Below, piece by piece: positions 8,370 to 18,504 of a DNA stretch of 64,000 bases; position 1 is the first letter of the stretch, and each line of letters opens with the position of its first letter. The DNA lies in NCBI GenBank assembly GCA_963698495.1, contig CAVORB010000027.1:13474-77473 (forward strand). Reading direction: 5' to 3'. Under the pieces are notes generated by a model. That model searched no databases and was not told where the DNA came from. It was given only the letters and a program-made list of their open reading frames with translations. This DNA comes from CAVORB01 sp963698495 (GTDB lineage: Bacteria; Pseudomonadota; Gammaproteobacteria; Chromatiales; Chromatiaceae). The translations under genes and the position numbers were made by a program.

Positions 8370-8786
8370 ATGCCACCCGATTCCATCCCCCAGAACGACC
8401 TGGAACGCCAACTTCTAGAGGCCCAGGAGGGGCGGATAGCGCCCGAGGACTTCATCAAGACCCTGCTGGGCTCCGAGGTCTTCATGCCCATCTACGAAAA
8501 ACACCAGATCGGCGGCTTCGCCACCGATAACAAGGCCAAGCCCCTCAAGCTGGAGGCCGAGGACGGCAGTGACGTGCTGGTGCTGTTCACGAACCCGGAG
8601 CGCGCGAAGGCTTTCGTGCGTGACTACCCCGGCTACGGTGGCGGCCTGGTCGTGGAGCTCAACTGGATCCTCGGAAAGCTGGGAATCGGCTACGGCATCA
8701 GCCTCAACCCTGGCCAGGATGTCGGCATCGACTTCCGGGCGCAGGACGTCGCACAGATCGCCGCCCCGGGCGAAAAGCCGAACTGA
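8370..8786 (+). CDS. SseB-domain protein
   Basis: A 138-residue protein with one SseB N-terminal-like domain. NDLERQLLEAQEG, FIKTLLGSEVFMPIYEKHQIGGF, VLVLFTNPERAKAFVRDYPGYGGGL and the final SLNPGQDVGIDF are the conserved blocks. The family is named after an Escherichia coli protein linked to serine sensitivity, but the biochemical role is unclear. The start at 8370 is preferred over an in-frame GTG at 8340; neither has a strong ribosome site. It stands alone, divergent from msrP. Confidence 0.8.
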   Translation: MPPDSIPQNDLERQLLEAQEGRIAPEDFIKTLLGSEVFMPIYEKHQIGGFATDNKAKPLKLEAEDGSDVLVLFTNPERAKAFVRDYPGYGGGLVVELNWILGKLGIGYGISLNPGQDVGIDFRAQDVAQIAAPGEKPN

Positions 8787-8925
8787 GCAACCCTCACTCC
8801 CCAGACCGGCTGCCGGAGGCGAATCTTTCGGCGGGCGCTATGGTCCGCAGAGAACAAAGGGTGGTCCAGGACCAGCAGCCAAGGCTTCGCCATGCCCCCC
8901 GACCCCGGCCGATCAACCCGTATCC

Positions 8926-9420
8926 TCACCCTACCGCTATCGCCACGGACTGCAGCACCGCCCAGGCCATGGCCCCGGCCGCGAGGTCATCCAGCATCAC
9001 CCCGAGTCCGCCCTCGACCCGGCGATCGAGCTCGCGGATCGGCCAGGGCTTCAGGATGTCGAAGAAGCGAAATAGTGCGAAGCCCAGCACGACCCAAACC
9101 CATCCCGGAGGCGCGGCCGTCATGGTGAGCAGATAGCCCAGGAACTCGTCCCAGACGATGGCGGAAGGGTCGTGGACATTGAGCTCCCGCGCCGTTTTGT
9201 CGCAAGCCCAGACCCCCAGCAGGAGAAAGGCCAGCAACATCGCGAGATACCAAGGCAGCGGCAGCGGTTGCAGCAAGAGATAGAGGGGCACCGCCGCCAG
9301 GGTCCCGGCGGTGCCGGGCGCCCAGGGCGCGAGGCCGGACCCGAAACCGTACGCCAGCCAGTGGTGCGGCCGTCGCCAGTCGAATCGTGGGATCACGCGT
9401 TCCCCGACGGCTTTGGTCAT
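8926..9420 (-). CDS. pgpA: Phosphatidylglycerophosphatase A
   Basis: A 164-residue inner-membrane phosphatase that makes phosphatidylglycerol from phosphatidylglycerol phosphate. PgpA blocks are visible in order: HWLAYGFGSGLAPWAPGTAGTLAA, VHDPSAIVWDEFLGYLLT (catalytic acidic residues), FRFFDILKPWPIRELDRRVEGGLGVMLDDLAAG. Four hydrophobic segments fit the family. In many Gammaproteobacteria pgpA sits beside thiL and nusB; here those genes are 31 kb away. An in-frame GTG at 9453 would add 11 residues and cannot be excluded. Confidence 0.94.
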   Translation of the reverse strand: MTKAVGERVIPRFDWRRPHHWLAYGFGSGLAPWAPGTAGTLAAVPLYLLLQPLPLPWYLAMLLAFLLLGVWACDKTARELNVHDPSAIVWDEFLGYLLTMTAAPPGWVWVVLGFALFRFFDILKPWPIRELDRRVEGGLGVMLDDLAAGAMAWAVLQSVAIAVG

Positions 9421-9587
9421 ATCAGCGTCTCGCCTCACCTCCCTCGGACGCACATGGTAGCAGACCGCCGGCAGCTAGACGGTGGGCGCAGGGTGCCCCG
9501 GGCAGATCCGCCACCAATCTGCGGCGGGCCCCGAGATGCTCACAGCCACGGCTTTGCGACCTGAACAATTGCCCGGCCGGAAGCTCT

Positions 9588-12500
9588 TCAAGGGGACCCG
9601 GAGTCCTCGATGGTGACGCGCAGCGGCTCGCGCGTGTCCAGGTGCAGATCCCGTTGCGGGAAGGCGATGGAAATACCCGCCCGCTCGAACTTGCGGTTGA
9701 TCGCCTTGTGCAGATCCGTGATGGTCGCAATCCGATAGTCGAGATCGTCGATGAAGGCGCGCAAGATGAGCGTCAGGGAGTTGTCGCCGAAGCCCTCGAA
9801 GCTCAGGCTCGGCTTGGGGTCGTCGAGCACGCGCTCGTGCTCTTGCGCCGCCTCCCGCATCAGGTCATGGGCCTTCTCGACGTCGGTGCCGTACGCCACC
9901 CCCACCACGATCATGACGCGGGTGACCTGATCGGACAGGGACCAGTTGAGGAGCCTGCCTGTAATGAACTCCTTGTTCGGCACCAGGAGCTCCTTGCGGT
10001 CCAGGTTGCGGATGGTCGTTGCCCGGATACGGATCTTGGTCACCACGCCATCGGTCTCGCCGACGGTGACCATGTCGCCAACCCGCACCGGGCGCTCGAA
10101 CAGGATGATCAGTCCGCTGATGAAGTTGGCCACGATCTCCTGCAGCCCGAAGCCGATGCCGACGCCCAGCGCCGCCACCAGCCACTGGAGCTGGGACCAT
10201 TGGGCGCCGATGGTGTTGAGCGCCAGCAGCGTTCCGACAGTGATAACGGCGTAGGTGGTAAGCGCGGTGACGGTATACCGGCTGCCCGACGACATGTGGA
10301 AGCGTTCCAGCAGAATAACGTCCAACACCGCTGGCAGGCGCTTGGCAAGCACCGTCATGGCGACGATATAGAGCAACGCGAGGCCGAGATCCGCCAGGCT
10401 GACCGGCAGCATCTGCTCCTGCCCGTCTACCGTCGCCGAGGTGTGCCAGAGGGTCATCTCGTCCAGGATACCCAACGCCGGCAACACCGATGACCAGATC
10501 AGGTACAGCCCCGCCAGGGTGACGAAGGCCACCGAAATCCTGAGCAGCTCCCGGGTGTCATCGGTCACCGCATCGAGGTCCACGTCGGTGTAGTCGGATT
10601 GGGATTCGGCGGCTTCCAGATCGCCGGATTCGGTCTCCGCCGCTTCGCGGGCCGCCAGCATGGCCTGTCGACGCTCGGTCGCGGCCCGGTAGGCAAGACG
10701 CTGACGCAACAGCATCAGCCAACGAAGGACGAGCGAGTAAACCAGCAACATGGCCACGAACCACCACAGGGTGGCCACGAGGTCCGAGGCCATCATGATC
10801 ATCGAGTAGACATAGCCGCCGAGAAGCGTGGCGAGCACGACCAGGGGAAAGGCCACCAGGATCGGAAACCAGAGCGCGTGCGCACGCAGCAGCAGCCCGA
10901 CCTCGGGCCGCAGCCACAGTTGCGCCAAAACACCCCGCCTGCGATGCAGCACACGATACAGGAACAAGGCCAGCGCCAGGGTAGCGACGAGTACGGCAAG
11001 CCGTGTAACCAGACCGCCCGAGGCGACGGGGTTCAGGTCCATGGCCATCCGCCCCACGAAGGACGCGGGAACAAGAACCCAGGTCAACCAACCGAGCTCG
11101 AAGGCCAACCGCCGGACCCCGGATTCGGGCCATCGGAAGTGCGCAATCGCCAGTCCACGCGGAATGCTGATCACGCGCAGGGCCAGAAGGACGAAGAGCG
11201 ACATCGCGACATGGAGAAGAGAGAGTCCAACGGCGTGGGACAGGTCCGTACCCTGCCCCCGCACCAGCAGCCGCCAGCCCACCACGGCGAGCAGCAGGGG
11301 TACCGGCATCGCCGTCGTCAGCGACAAGATCAGGGCCTGGAGGGTGTACGCGAAACGATCGCTTGCCGGCTTGCCCACCTTCCTCGAGGTGCCCTCGATC
11401 GCGGCGATCAGCGCGCGGCGCTTCCACGACAGGACAGCCGATACCAACAGGGCCAGCCAGAAGACCGGTGATGTCGACACCTGCTCGTGGAACCCAGCCG
11501 CGAGCTGCGACCACAGCGATGGTGAGAACAAGCGCCGCGCCTCTTCCGGCAAATTGCCGACGTCGGCCAGATGCGTCTTGGCTCCCGTTCGGAGCCAGAA
11601 CAGGTTTGCCTTAAGAAAATCATCGTAGGCACGCGCCGCCTCCAGCAACTGGCCCTCGACGGTCTGGAGCTTCGCCAGTCCCTCGAGGTACTGCTCCTCT
11701 GCCTCCAATTGCTTTGCGAGCAGGCCCCGGCGTTGTTCCACCAAATCGTGGAGCCTGTCGTCTAGATGGGGTTCCCGGTCGGCGGTGAGCTTGGCCGCCA
11801 GCTCGGCGACGGCTTGATCGAGGTCCGCAACGCGGTCGGCCTCGTCCAGATGACGCAGACGGCTCACGTTGACCGCCGCGATCTCGCGCTCGACCATCTC
11901 GGCCAAGCGGGCGTGGGCCTTGAAGTCGGGCAGAGACTCGCGGTGCTCGAGCAACAACTGACCTAAGCCCGCGGTCAGGCCGCTGACCTCCTTGGCGGCC
12001 TGCTCGCGCTTGTAGTTCGCCGCTATGCGCGCGGCCAGCCGTTCCGACTGGGCCTGCTTTGCATCCAGCGCCGCGAGCCGCGCGGCGACCGAGTTCAGCT
12101 GCTCGGTAAGCTCGGCATTCTGCTGCGCGAGGTGGACCAGCAAGGGATCCGAGCCCGTGGTCGCACGCACCGCCTGTTCCGCCGCCGCCCTCGCCTTCTC
12201 CGCTTCAAGTCCGCGCTTGGCGTTCACCAATGCCTTCAGCGCCTCGACTCGTTTCCCGATGCGCTGGGCGTTCGCCGCCTCCTGGTCACGTTTGGCCGCG
12301 AGCAGCTCCAGACGCATGGGCAGGCTCAAGAGCTCCTGATCAAGCGCCTTGATCTCGTTGCTCAGCGCCGCGTATCGGGTCTCCAGCCGCCAACGCTGCG
12401 CGCGGACCATGGATAACCCCAGGTTGCCGGCAAGCTCGGCCTGGAGCGCCGCCGCAATCGCCTCCTGCTGCTCCCGTGCCTCCGAGAGACGCTGGCTTAT

Positions 12501-12992
12501 GGCCGTTGGCCGGTTCTCCTGAAACGCCAGCTGGCGTTCGAAGTCCGCGCGCCGGGCATCCGCCGCCGCCAGACCTGCCTGCTCCTCCTCGAGTCGACGC
12601 TCGATCTCCCCGCGCGACAGGTCCAAGTCGATGTCCGGGATTTCCGGCAGACCGGCTTCCGTGATCATATCGATCCGCGCGCGGATGCGCCGCGTCTGCT
12701 CCGTCGCCGTTCCGGTCGCCCCCTCGAACGCCTCGGCTCGCGCCCCGTTGGCATCCGCCTCCTTCAGGTTGCTCAGCGCCTCCCGGTAGAGGGCGACGAG
12801 CTTGGACTTGGCCTCGTCGTCCAGATCGGGATCAGCCTCGGTCTCGGTGACCTTGGCTTCCAAAACGTCCTCGGTCACCAACGCCGGCGACAACTCGACG
12901 TCGCTGCTGCCCTGCTCCGCGGCCCCCAACGGACAAGGCACCAGCAGCCAAAGAAGGATCACCGCCAGAAGTGGATGGACAGGCATGTTCAT
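9588..12992 (-). CDS. mscK: MscK/KefA-type large mechanosensitive channel
   Basis: A 1134-residue inner-membrane channel that opens under membrane tension to release solutes. A signal peptide (residues 1 to about 23) leads into a long periplasmic coiled-coil region to about residue 480, rich in Glu, Ala, Arg and Leu. A block of about eight membrane segments follows, then the MscS core near residues 900-1134: QWLVAALGVGIGFGLQEIVANFISGLIILFERPVRVGDMVTVG, then TTIRNLDRKELLVPNKEFITGRLLNWSLSD. The length matches MscK. The start at 12992 (MNMPVHPL) gives a clean signal peptide; an in-frame ATG at 12986 is equally possible. It follows the unknown membrane-protein gene by 158 bp. Confidence 0.9.
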   Translation of the reverse strand: MNMPVHPLLAVILLWLLVPCPLGAAEQGSSDVELSPALVTEDVLEAKVTETEADPDLDDEAKSKLVALYREALSNLKEADANGARAEAFEGATGTATEQTRRIRARIDMITEAGLPEIPDIDLDLSRGEIERRLEEEQAGLAAADARRADFERQLAFQENRPTAISQRLSEAREQQEAIAAALQAELAGNLGLSMVRAQRWRLETRYAALSNEIKALDQELLSLPMRLELLAAKRDQEAANAQRIGKRVEALKALVNAKRGLEAEKARAAAEQAVRATTGSDPLLVHLAQQNAELTEQLNSVAARLAALDAKQAQSERLAARIAANYKREQAAKEVSGLTAGLGQLLLEHRESLPDFKAHARLAEMVEREIAAVNVSRLRHLDEADRVADLDQAVAELAAKLTADREPHLDDRLHDLVEQRRGLLAKQLEAEEQYLEGLAKLQTVEGQLLEAARAYDDFLKANLFWLRTGAKTHLADVGNLPEEARRLFSPSLWSQLAAGFHEQVSTSPVFWLALLVSAVLSWKRRALIAAIEGTSRKVGKPASDRFAYTLQALILSLTTAMPVPLLLAVVGWRLLVRGQGTDLSHAVGLSLLHVAMSLFVLLALRVISIPRGLAIAHFRWPESGVRRLAFELGWLTWVLVPASFVGRMAMDLNPVASGGLVTRLAVLVATLALALFLYRVLHRRRGVLAQLWLRPEVGLLLRAHALWFPILVAFPLVVLATLLGGYVYSMIMMASDLVATLWWFVAMLLVYSLVLRWLMLLRQRLAYRAATERRQAMLAAREAAETESGDLEAAESQSDYTDVDLDAVTDDTRELLRISVAFVTLAGLYLIWSSVLPALGILDEMTLWHTSATVDGQEQMLPVSLADLGLALLYIVAMTVLAKRLPAVLDVILLERFHMSSGSRYTVTALTTYAVITVGTLLALNTIGAQWSQLQWLVAALGVGIGFGLQEIVANFISGLIILFERPVRVGDMVTVGETDGVVTKIRIRATTIRNLDRKELLVPNKEFITGRLLNWSLSDQVTRVMIVVGVAYGTDVEKAHDLMREAAQEHERVLDDPKPSLSFEGFGDNSLTLILRAFIDDLDYRIATITDLHKAINRKFERAGISIAFPQRDLHLDTREPLRVTIEDSGSP

Positions 12993-13150
12993 CGCAGGAC
13001 TATTGCGGACGACAAGAGCGATCGACAGCCGATCATGCGCCCCTCCCGGCCAGACTTCGTGGTTTGACGCGACAAGCATCCAGCCGCTGTTCGGTCGCGC
13101 AGATCCGAAACAGCCGGGGAAAGGAAAGGCGCGACTCTCTCACCACTGAC

Positions 13151-14336
13151 CTACAAAAGGGTACCGGCGATCCAGTTGATGAGGTTGCCGAGCGATGTCT
13201 GCGTAAAGACCACCGCCAACAAGGGGACACCCGCCGCAACCATCAGCTGTAAAACAGTGGGAAAATCCACCGGGACGAGGCGCAATCGCAGCACGGCCTC
13301 GACGGTTGCGTTCAAGTCCGATGCCGAGGATGGGTCGGGTGAGCCCATGATCTCCTCCCCGCTCCGCGCTTCTTCGATCCACTTGCGATGGAAGGCCAGG
13401 TGATGCTGATTGGCGAGGCGGCCATACTCGAGCAATGCCCGTTCGCGCACGCGCGTAGAGGGGACCAGCGAATACGAGCAAAGGGCCGATGACCAGGCCC
13501 AGGCAGATCAGCAGCCATCCCGCCAAGGCGAACCAGACGGTCTCGGGACTGTGGTGCACCGACGCGAGATCCTTGAGCATGGCTGACGCGACGACGCAGC
13601 TCAGCGCGAAGATGAAGCCGCTGAAGATACTGGGAAAGATGGTCAGGAACCCCAGCCCCGCGGAGCGGTCCGGATGCAGAGGCACCAGCTGCAGCGGCAG
13701 CCGGGAGATCCGGAAAAGCAGTACGGTCCACACCATGAAGCGCCAGATCCAGCGCAACCCCAGGAAAAGAAAGAGCGGCGTGCTCAGGAAGCGTGTCGTC
13801 TCCCCGGCCCAGGACAGCACGCTCTCGCCGGCGACAACGCTTCCCTGCCAAGTTTGACCGGTGACATCGAGGGTGTAGTTGGCGGTGACACCCGACCAGA
13901 CCAGGGCGGCGGCCAGGATGATCAGCTCCACGGGCGCGGAAGCCGAACGGCGGTCTGCCTCCGCGAGCAGGCCCTTGAACACAGGCAGATCCGCGTCGGA
14001 AACGATCCGCGCCTCGCGAAAGTGCTGCGTCAGGGTGACGAGGCGCCCGTCAGCGTAACGCTCCGTCGCAATCATGACCCAAATCGCGATCAGGTACCGC
14101 GCATGAACCGTCCAATCCGTGAAGAATCCCCAACCCGAGTAACGATCGTCCACAACCGTTTGCGCTACCGCCGCCAGCGCCGGCGGCAGCCACGCCAACA
14201 AGGCCAGGGCGAGAGCGCCGCGCCCTGTGGGAAGCTCGTCCGCCCCGGTCAGCCGAAGGCGGCGCAACAGACCGTGAAACGGGCCGCCCACCACCAGCGA
14301 GAACCGACCTTCGAGGGAACCGGGCTCGGAATTCAT
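13151..14336 (-). CDS. Uncharacterised multi-pass membrane protein, frameshifted near 13450
   Basis: About 395 residues with five or six hydrophobic segments, for example ALALALLAWLPPALAAVAQTVV, LIILAAALVWSGVTANY, GFLTIFPSIFSGFIFALSCVVASAML, WFALAGWLLICLGLVIGPLLVFAGPL and TVLQLMVAAGVPLLAVVFTQTSLGNLI. I do not recognise a named family. The reading frame breaks near 13450: the first frame ends ...LVFAGPLYARA and the coherent continuation VRERALLEYGRLANQHHLAFHRKW is read one base further on, as from a single inserted base. Without the correction the product would end in an unrelated arginine-rich tail. The start is uncertain; 14336 (MNSEPGS) is chosen over an upstream codon. Confidence 0.65.
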
Positions 14337-14549
14337 CGCACTAGGCACCCCGCCCCCGGATCGCGCAAGCCGCACTCGGGGCCTTCATCATCTCCCCTCC
14401 CACCCCGGATAGGGCTGAAGTGTCGGTAACGGTTCTGACGATTCCGGCGTTCATTCCCGGCGGTCGCGCGCATCGCCAAGTCCACGCTGCTTGCGAAAGC
14501 CCTGGCGCTGGCATCCAACATGCCACAGCGCCCTGCGATTGCGGCTCCG

Positions 14550-15974
14550 TTACTTTGGAGGTCTGCCGCCGAGGTCCCTGACGACCGACTGATATGCCGG
14601 CGACTTGCGCAGTATCTGACCCGCGGCCTTGCGAAGCCGGTCGACGTCCTCGGCGGGGAGCACGAAGGACGTCGGGAGGTTCAGGAGGTGCTCCCGTTCC
14701 TCCGGATCGTCGAGCGCGTCGAAACTGACGTCGAGGACATCCAGCTCGACCCTTGGCACGCGGGCCTGCGCCTGCGCCTCGCTGAGACCGGCGAGCCGCA
14801 GTTGGGCCACTTGGAGCTCACGCTGCCACTTCCGTATCTGCACCAGATCCTTCATGGTCTCGACCGTTTCGAACGAGTAGCGGTCGATTGGCACGCCCGT
14901 CGACTGCAGAAGCTGAGCCGCAAAGCCAGGTGGAGACTCGCTGCGGTCCCAGTCGGTACTGGGGGACGAGTGCGAGTTCACGATGATCACGACGACCCTT
15001 TGCACGACGCCGAAACCGACCTGCCCGCGGAACTCCGCGCTCGCGGCCAGTTCCTCGATGGCCTCCAACACCCCGCGCACCCCTAGGTTGTCCGCAACGC
15101 CACCGTCGACCAAATGGATGTACGGGCGATCCTTGCTGTCCTGGAACGACGCCATTTCCCGGTACCGCTGCTGGGCGCGTCCGGATGGCCGAACGGGATG
15201 GACGGGATCGGTGACCGCCTTTACCCAGGCCGGATACTCATAGCCGCAGCGACCCCCGTAATTGTTGAAGGTCACCGGTGACAGCGCGATCGGAACGGCG
15301 GACGAGGTGGCGGCCGCGCGCGACAGGCGAACCTTGTTCAGGTCCGAGCACAGGAGGTCGAAGTCGTTCTGGAAGAACGCGAGCCGCGATCCGGTCGAGA
15401 GGTCCGTCCCTGTGGCGATCGCGACGGGTCCGGGCTTGTCGAGCAGATCGCCGAAGGTCGCGCCCTCGAACAGGATCTCGTCGTAGTACTCCGCCGCGAG
15501 CTCCGAGCGCCCGGCGGTGCCGCCAATGTACTTCGGCCAATAGAGCGGATTGAGGGAGCGGGCGAGCAGCGCGCCCTGCACGTCGCGCTTGAGGAACCGC
15601 TGCTCGTACTCGGAAAACAGCCGGTCCCCGTAGAGGGCGTAGGAGAGCGCGGTGAAGCTGCCCCCCGACACGCCGGTGATGATGTCGACCTCGTCGATCA
15701 GCCGGCGCTGCTTACCGTTGACAACGAGGTTGGTGCGCCGCAACTCCTCGAGGACCCCGTACGAGAAGGCCGCCGCCCGCGTTCCGCCCCCTGAGAAAGA
15801 GAGCACGAACAGGGTGTGCGGATCGTTGTTCTGGCGCTTGGGGATCAGGAGGTAAGGACGATAACCCGCCCGCGGATCGACCTTGGCAATCGGCTCGTTG
15901 ATAGGGCGGCTGGCGCAGCCTACGAGCAACAGGGCAGCCAGGGCCCAAAGAAGCTTGCGACCTGGACTCATCAT
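14550..15974 (-). CDS. Patatin-like phospholipase lipoprotein
   Basis: A 474-residue protein with a lipoprotein signal (ALAALLLVGC, lipidated Cys20) and a patatin domain from about residue 54. The oxyanion glycines are in SFSGGGTRAAAFSYG (61-72), the nucleophile is Ser103 in ITGVSGGSF, and the Asp partner is in HLVDGGVADNLGVRG. Patatins are serine acyl hydrolases acting on lipids. A lipid-anchored form would act at the cell envelope. AAGG lies six bases before the start. A second patatin lipoprotein of different sequence lies at 36951-38138. It stands upstream of the membrane protein and mscK on the same strand but 213 bp away. Confidence 0.88.
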   Translation of the reverse strand: MMSPGRKLLWALAALLLVGCASRPINEPIAKVDPRAGYRPYLLIPKRQNNDPHTLFVLSFSGGGTRAAAFSYGVLEELRRTNLVVNGKQRRLIDEVDIITGVSGGSFTALSYALYGDRLFSEYEQRFLKRDVQGALLARSLNPLYWPKYIGGTAGRSELAAEYYDEILFEGATFGDLLDKPGPVAIATGTDLSTGSRLAFFQNDFDLLCSDLNKVRLSRAAATSSAVPIALSPVTFNNYGGRCGYEYPAWVKAVTDPVHPVRPSGRAQQRYREMASFQDSKDRPYIHLVDGGVADNLGVRGVLEAIEELAASAEFRGQVGFGVVQRVVVIIVNSHSSPSTDWDRSESPPGFAAQLLQSTGVPIDRYSFETVETMKDLVQIRKWQRELQVAQLRLAGLSEAQAQARVPRVELDVLDVSFDALDDPEEREHLLNLPTSFVLPAEDVDRLRKAAGQILRKSPAYQSVVRDLGGRPPK

Positions 15975-16016
15975 CGTCTGCCTTCAGGGTCGGTCAAAGT
16001 TTCGATCATGAATCAA

Positions 16017-16042
16017 GGGCACCCCGCAAGACAAGGTGCCCC
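16017..16042 (-). terminator. Probable terminator downstream of the Tat-protein gene
   Basis: GGGCACC / GGTGCCC forms a 7-bp stem with an 11-base loop. Read on the minus strand the stem is followed by TTGATTCAT, a weak T-rich tail. It would end the module 1 transcript after the gene at 16146. A second stem (GCCGGG / CCCGGC, 16086-16102) lies between them. Confidence 0.4.
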
Positions 16043-16145
16043 TGACTGCCTCCCCGGACCCTCTGTCAGACCGTCGTGCATCCAAGCCGGGAATCGCCCG
16101 GCACCATGCAGCTTCAGGATTCGTACAGAGCTACCGGCACCCGTC

Positions 16146-16673
16146 TCAACGGATGACGGCCCGCCGCCACACGCGGCGTCGAGCGCCAGCGAACGATACC
16201 GGGGTCAAGGGCATGCCGATGATGTCGATAAAGAGCGATGCCGCGCCGGCGCTTGCCGGGATTTCGCCCTCCAGGACACTGACCTTGTAGCTCAGGTCCT
16301 CGCCTTCCAGGACCGGGTCATGCAGCACGACCACCGCATCGGCCATGTCCTTGTTCTCCAGGAAGGACAGGGTCGCGTTAGGCGGATCCTTGAGGAAGCT
16401 GTCCTTGCCCTCGCCCCAGAAGGGCACGAAACGGGCGGTGGACATGTGCCCGGCGACGCGCTCCGGACGGTCCGAGAACATCACCGTGGCGGGATTGACC
16501 CCCTTGAGGGTGAGCTTGCCGTCGCCATAGGTGATGCCTCGCGCATTCTGCACGAACAGGAAATCGGCCATCTTATGGGCTTCGTCGCCCCCGGTCGCCC
16601 GAGCCGTCTTCATAGCCAGGGAGAGCGGCCCCAGCAGGGCCGCGGCGGTCAGGAGCTCGCGTCTGGTTGTCAT
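16146..16673 (-). CDS. Tat-exported protein of unknown function ending in the GMPLTPVSFAG-RR motif
   Basis: A 175-residue protein with a twin-arginine signal (MTTRRELLTAAALLGPLSLAM), a middle domain starting MADFLFVQNARGITYGDGKLTL and containing MFSDRPER and DPPNATLSFLE, and a C-terminal motif at residues 153-171 (GMPLTPVSFAG then RRRVWRR). The middle domain recurs in many hypothetical proteins, but I know of no assigned function. A gapless paralogue of identical length lies at 29531-30058; I count 31 differences in 175 positions. GGAGG lies 5 bases before the start. It is the last gene of AraC module 1, downstream of the FadL-type channel. Confidence 0.85.
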   Translation of the reverse strand: MTTRRELLTAAALLGPLSLAMKTARATGGDEAHKMADFLFVQNARGITYGDGKLTLKGVNPATVMFSDRPERVAGHMSTARFVPFWGEGKDSFLKDPPNATLSFLENKDMADAVVVLHDPVLEGEDLSYKVSVLEGEIPASAGAASLFIDIIGMPLTPVSFAGARRRVWRRAVIR

Positions 16674-17000
16674 GTCTACCTCCGATGAAATCTGAGTTGA
16701 TTGAAAATTGTCACCCAAATCGACGCCCTTGCCGGTGCCGCCGAGATGACCCGAGGGAGACGCTGATGTTTGGCCATCCGGGTCAGCATCAGCGCGCCAC
16801 ACCAAAAGCGCAGTTCTTGGATGGCTTCCTATTCAAACGCTTGCGCGCTTGAATATCGCGTGACATCCGTATGCCACAGGAAGCGCGGATCACCTCAGCC
16901 ATTCCCGCGCCATCAGAACATACGGCCAGTTCCAGCCGCATAACCGATTGAAAATGCGACGATGCACGAAGCACGCTTCCCGATGGCCGAACATCTCTGC
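16674..17000. other. Intergenic space between FadL-type gene and Tat-protein gene
   Basis: 327 bp without a conventional gene. It holds the ribosome site of the Tat-protein gene and copy 1 of the dispersed 130-bp repeat (16762-16889). I see no clear promoter. Confidence 0.7.
16762..16889 (+). repeat. Dispersed 130-bp repeat, copy 1, with a 28-codon open frame
   Basis: Roughly 75-80% identical by eye to 47321-47450. Both copies contain an ATG-to-stop frame of exactly 28 codons (16766-16852 here), giving peptides that share GHPGQHQ at residues 3-9 and RLRA at the end. Here GGGAG precedes the ATG by six bases. Both copies can also fold a hairpin from GCCA...TGGC arms. Both lie just upstream of a minus-strand gene. 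It could be a small peptide gene, a structured RNA or a passive repeat. Confidence 0.6.
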
Positions 17001-18332
17001 CTAGAACGTCCAGTTGTAGTAGGCGGCCAGGAAGATGGTTCCGATGTTGTTGAAGGACCCCTCGAGGTTACCGCGCCCCCCGAGCGCCACCGGGAGCTTG
17101 CTCTGCAGCTTGGTGTCGAGCGTCCCGCCGTACAGATACTCCGCCGCGACTCCCCAGAAGGCGTTCTTGCTCAACTGCTGCTGGCCGCCGACGCCGAAGC
17201 GCCAGGCAGCGTTCACCGGCATGAGCGGCGAGACACTCGAGCTGTCCTGAAATTCGGAATCGTAGGCAATGCCGACGTTGAGTAGCCAGGGGTCGCTCAG
17301 GCGGTATTGCGCTCCCAACGCGACGTGCCAGGTGTCCTTGAAGTCCAGCTCGGTCGTGACCCCGGTGGGATTGGTCGTATCGTCGATGCCGAGCTCCACC
17401 TGGCCGAACTTCGACCACTCCTGCCAGCCGACGCTGCCGAGCACCGCCCAGCGGTCGTTCACCTGCGTGAACAGACTGCCCATCACCTGCTGCGGCACTT
17501 TGATGCCGATCTCGAGCTGCGAGGTCAGCAGTCCCCGGTTGTTCAACGCCGTTGCAAGACCCGGGGCGATGCCCGAGAACTCCAGCGGCGCCTTGAAGTC
17601 GAGGTTGACCTGCGAGCTCCAGGTGAGGCCGAGCCGGGTGCCGGCGTCGATCTCGTAGAGCAGGCCCAGGTTACCGCCCCACCCCCAGACCTTGTCGTCC
17701 AGCTTGAGACGGCCGTCCCCGAAGCGCGGATCGACGTTGTTGATCGCGACCTGGTTTTTGTAAATGCCGTACATGGCGTTCACGCTCGCCCCGATGGACA
17801 GCTTGTCGTTCACCTTGTAGGCGATCGAGGGCAGGAAGGAGATGCCGAGCATGGTCGCGTCTTGGACGTAGTAGCGGCCCGCCCAATCGTCGTCGTAACT
17901 CAAGGGGGCGCCGAAGTTTCCGGTGAGCGCGAATCCGAGCTTGAGGTCGGACGACAGGCTGTAGCTCACGAACGGGCCACCACCGAGGAACCAGCCGTCC
18001 GACCCGACCGCGCGGCCGCCGTCGTTGCGACCCAGCAGGGGCGATGTGCCCGAGTCGATCGAGAACCTGGTATTGCCCCACAGCAGCTGCCCCGCTGCCA
18101 GTACCTGCGTGCCATCCAGCCGCGTCATCCCGGCGGGGTTGGTCAGCACCGTCGAGGCATCCTGCGCCCGCGCGCCATAGCCAGCCGAGGCGAGACCGAC
18201 GTCGGCCGTCCCGACCTCGTAGGCGATCAGGCCGCCGGCCGTCACCTGTCCGGCTGCCAAGGTGCCGGCGCAAAGCACGGTCACCACCGAAGCGCGATGA
18301 TGGACGAATCTTCGGGCGCACAAACTCTTCAT
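17001..18332 (-). CDS. FadL/OmpP1/TodX-type outer-membrane channel
   Basis: A 443-residue outer-membrane beta-barrel of the family that imports long-chain fatty acids and aromatic hydrocarbons. A signal peptide ends near VTAGG. The conserved N-terminal plug sequence follows: GLIAYEVGTADVGLASAGYGARAQDASTVLTNPAGM. Amphipathic strands fill the rest, and the last residues YNWTF give the C-terminal Phe needed by the BAM complex. GGAG lies seven bases before the start. Its position between a secreted beta-propeller-like gene and the Tat-protein gene suggests that module 1 handles a hydrophobic compound. The substrate cannot be told from sequence. Confidence 0.93.
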   Translation of the reverse strand: MKSLCARRFVHHRASVVTVLCAGTLAAGQVTAGGLIAYEVGTADVGLASAGYGARAQDASTVLTNPAGMTRLDGTQVLAAGQLLWGNTRFSIDSGTSPLLGRNDGGRAVGSDGWFLGGGPFVSYSLSSDLKLGFALTGNFGAPLSYDDDWAGRYYVQDATMLGISFLPSIAYKVNDKLSIGASVNAMYGIYKNQVAINNVDPRFGDGRLKLDDKVWGWGGNLGLLYEIDAGTRLGLTWSSQVNLDFKAPLEFSGIAPGLATALNNRGLLTSQLEIGIKVPQQVMGSLFTQVNDRWAVLGSVGWQEWSKFGQVELGIDDTTNPTGVTTELDFKDTWHVALGAQYRLSDPWLLNVGIAYDSEFQDSSSVSPLMPVNAAWRFGVGGQQQLSKNAFWGVAAEYLYGGTLDTKLQSKLPVALGGRGNLEGSFNNIGTIFLAAYYNWTF

Positions 18333-18504
18333 CAGATATCTCCATGTTGATCGTTTGTCATCGCGCTGGGACGGATGCGCACCTCCTCACCACCAATGCA
18401 CCCATCCCTTCACGTTCGTTTTCCGCTCCTTTGGCCGGCTGAGCGAAGCCGAAAAAAAAGCGGATACCTGACGGCATCCCCTGGTGCGGCACCCTCATGC
18501 ATGC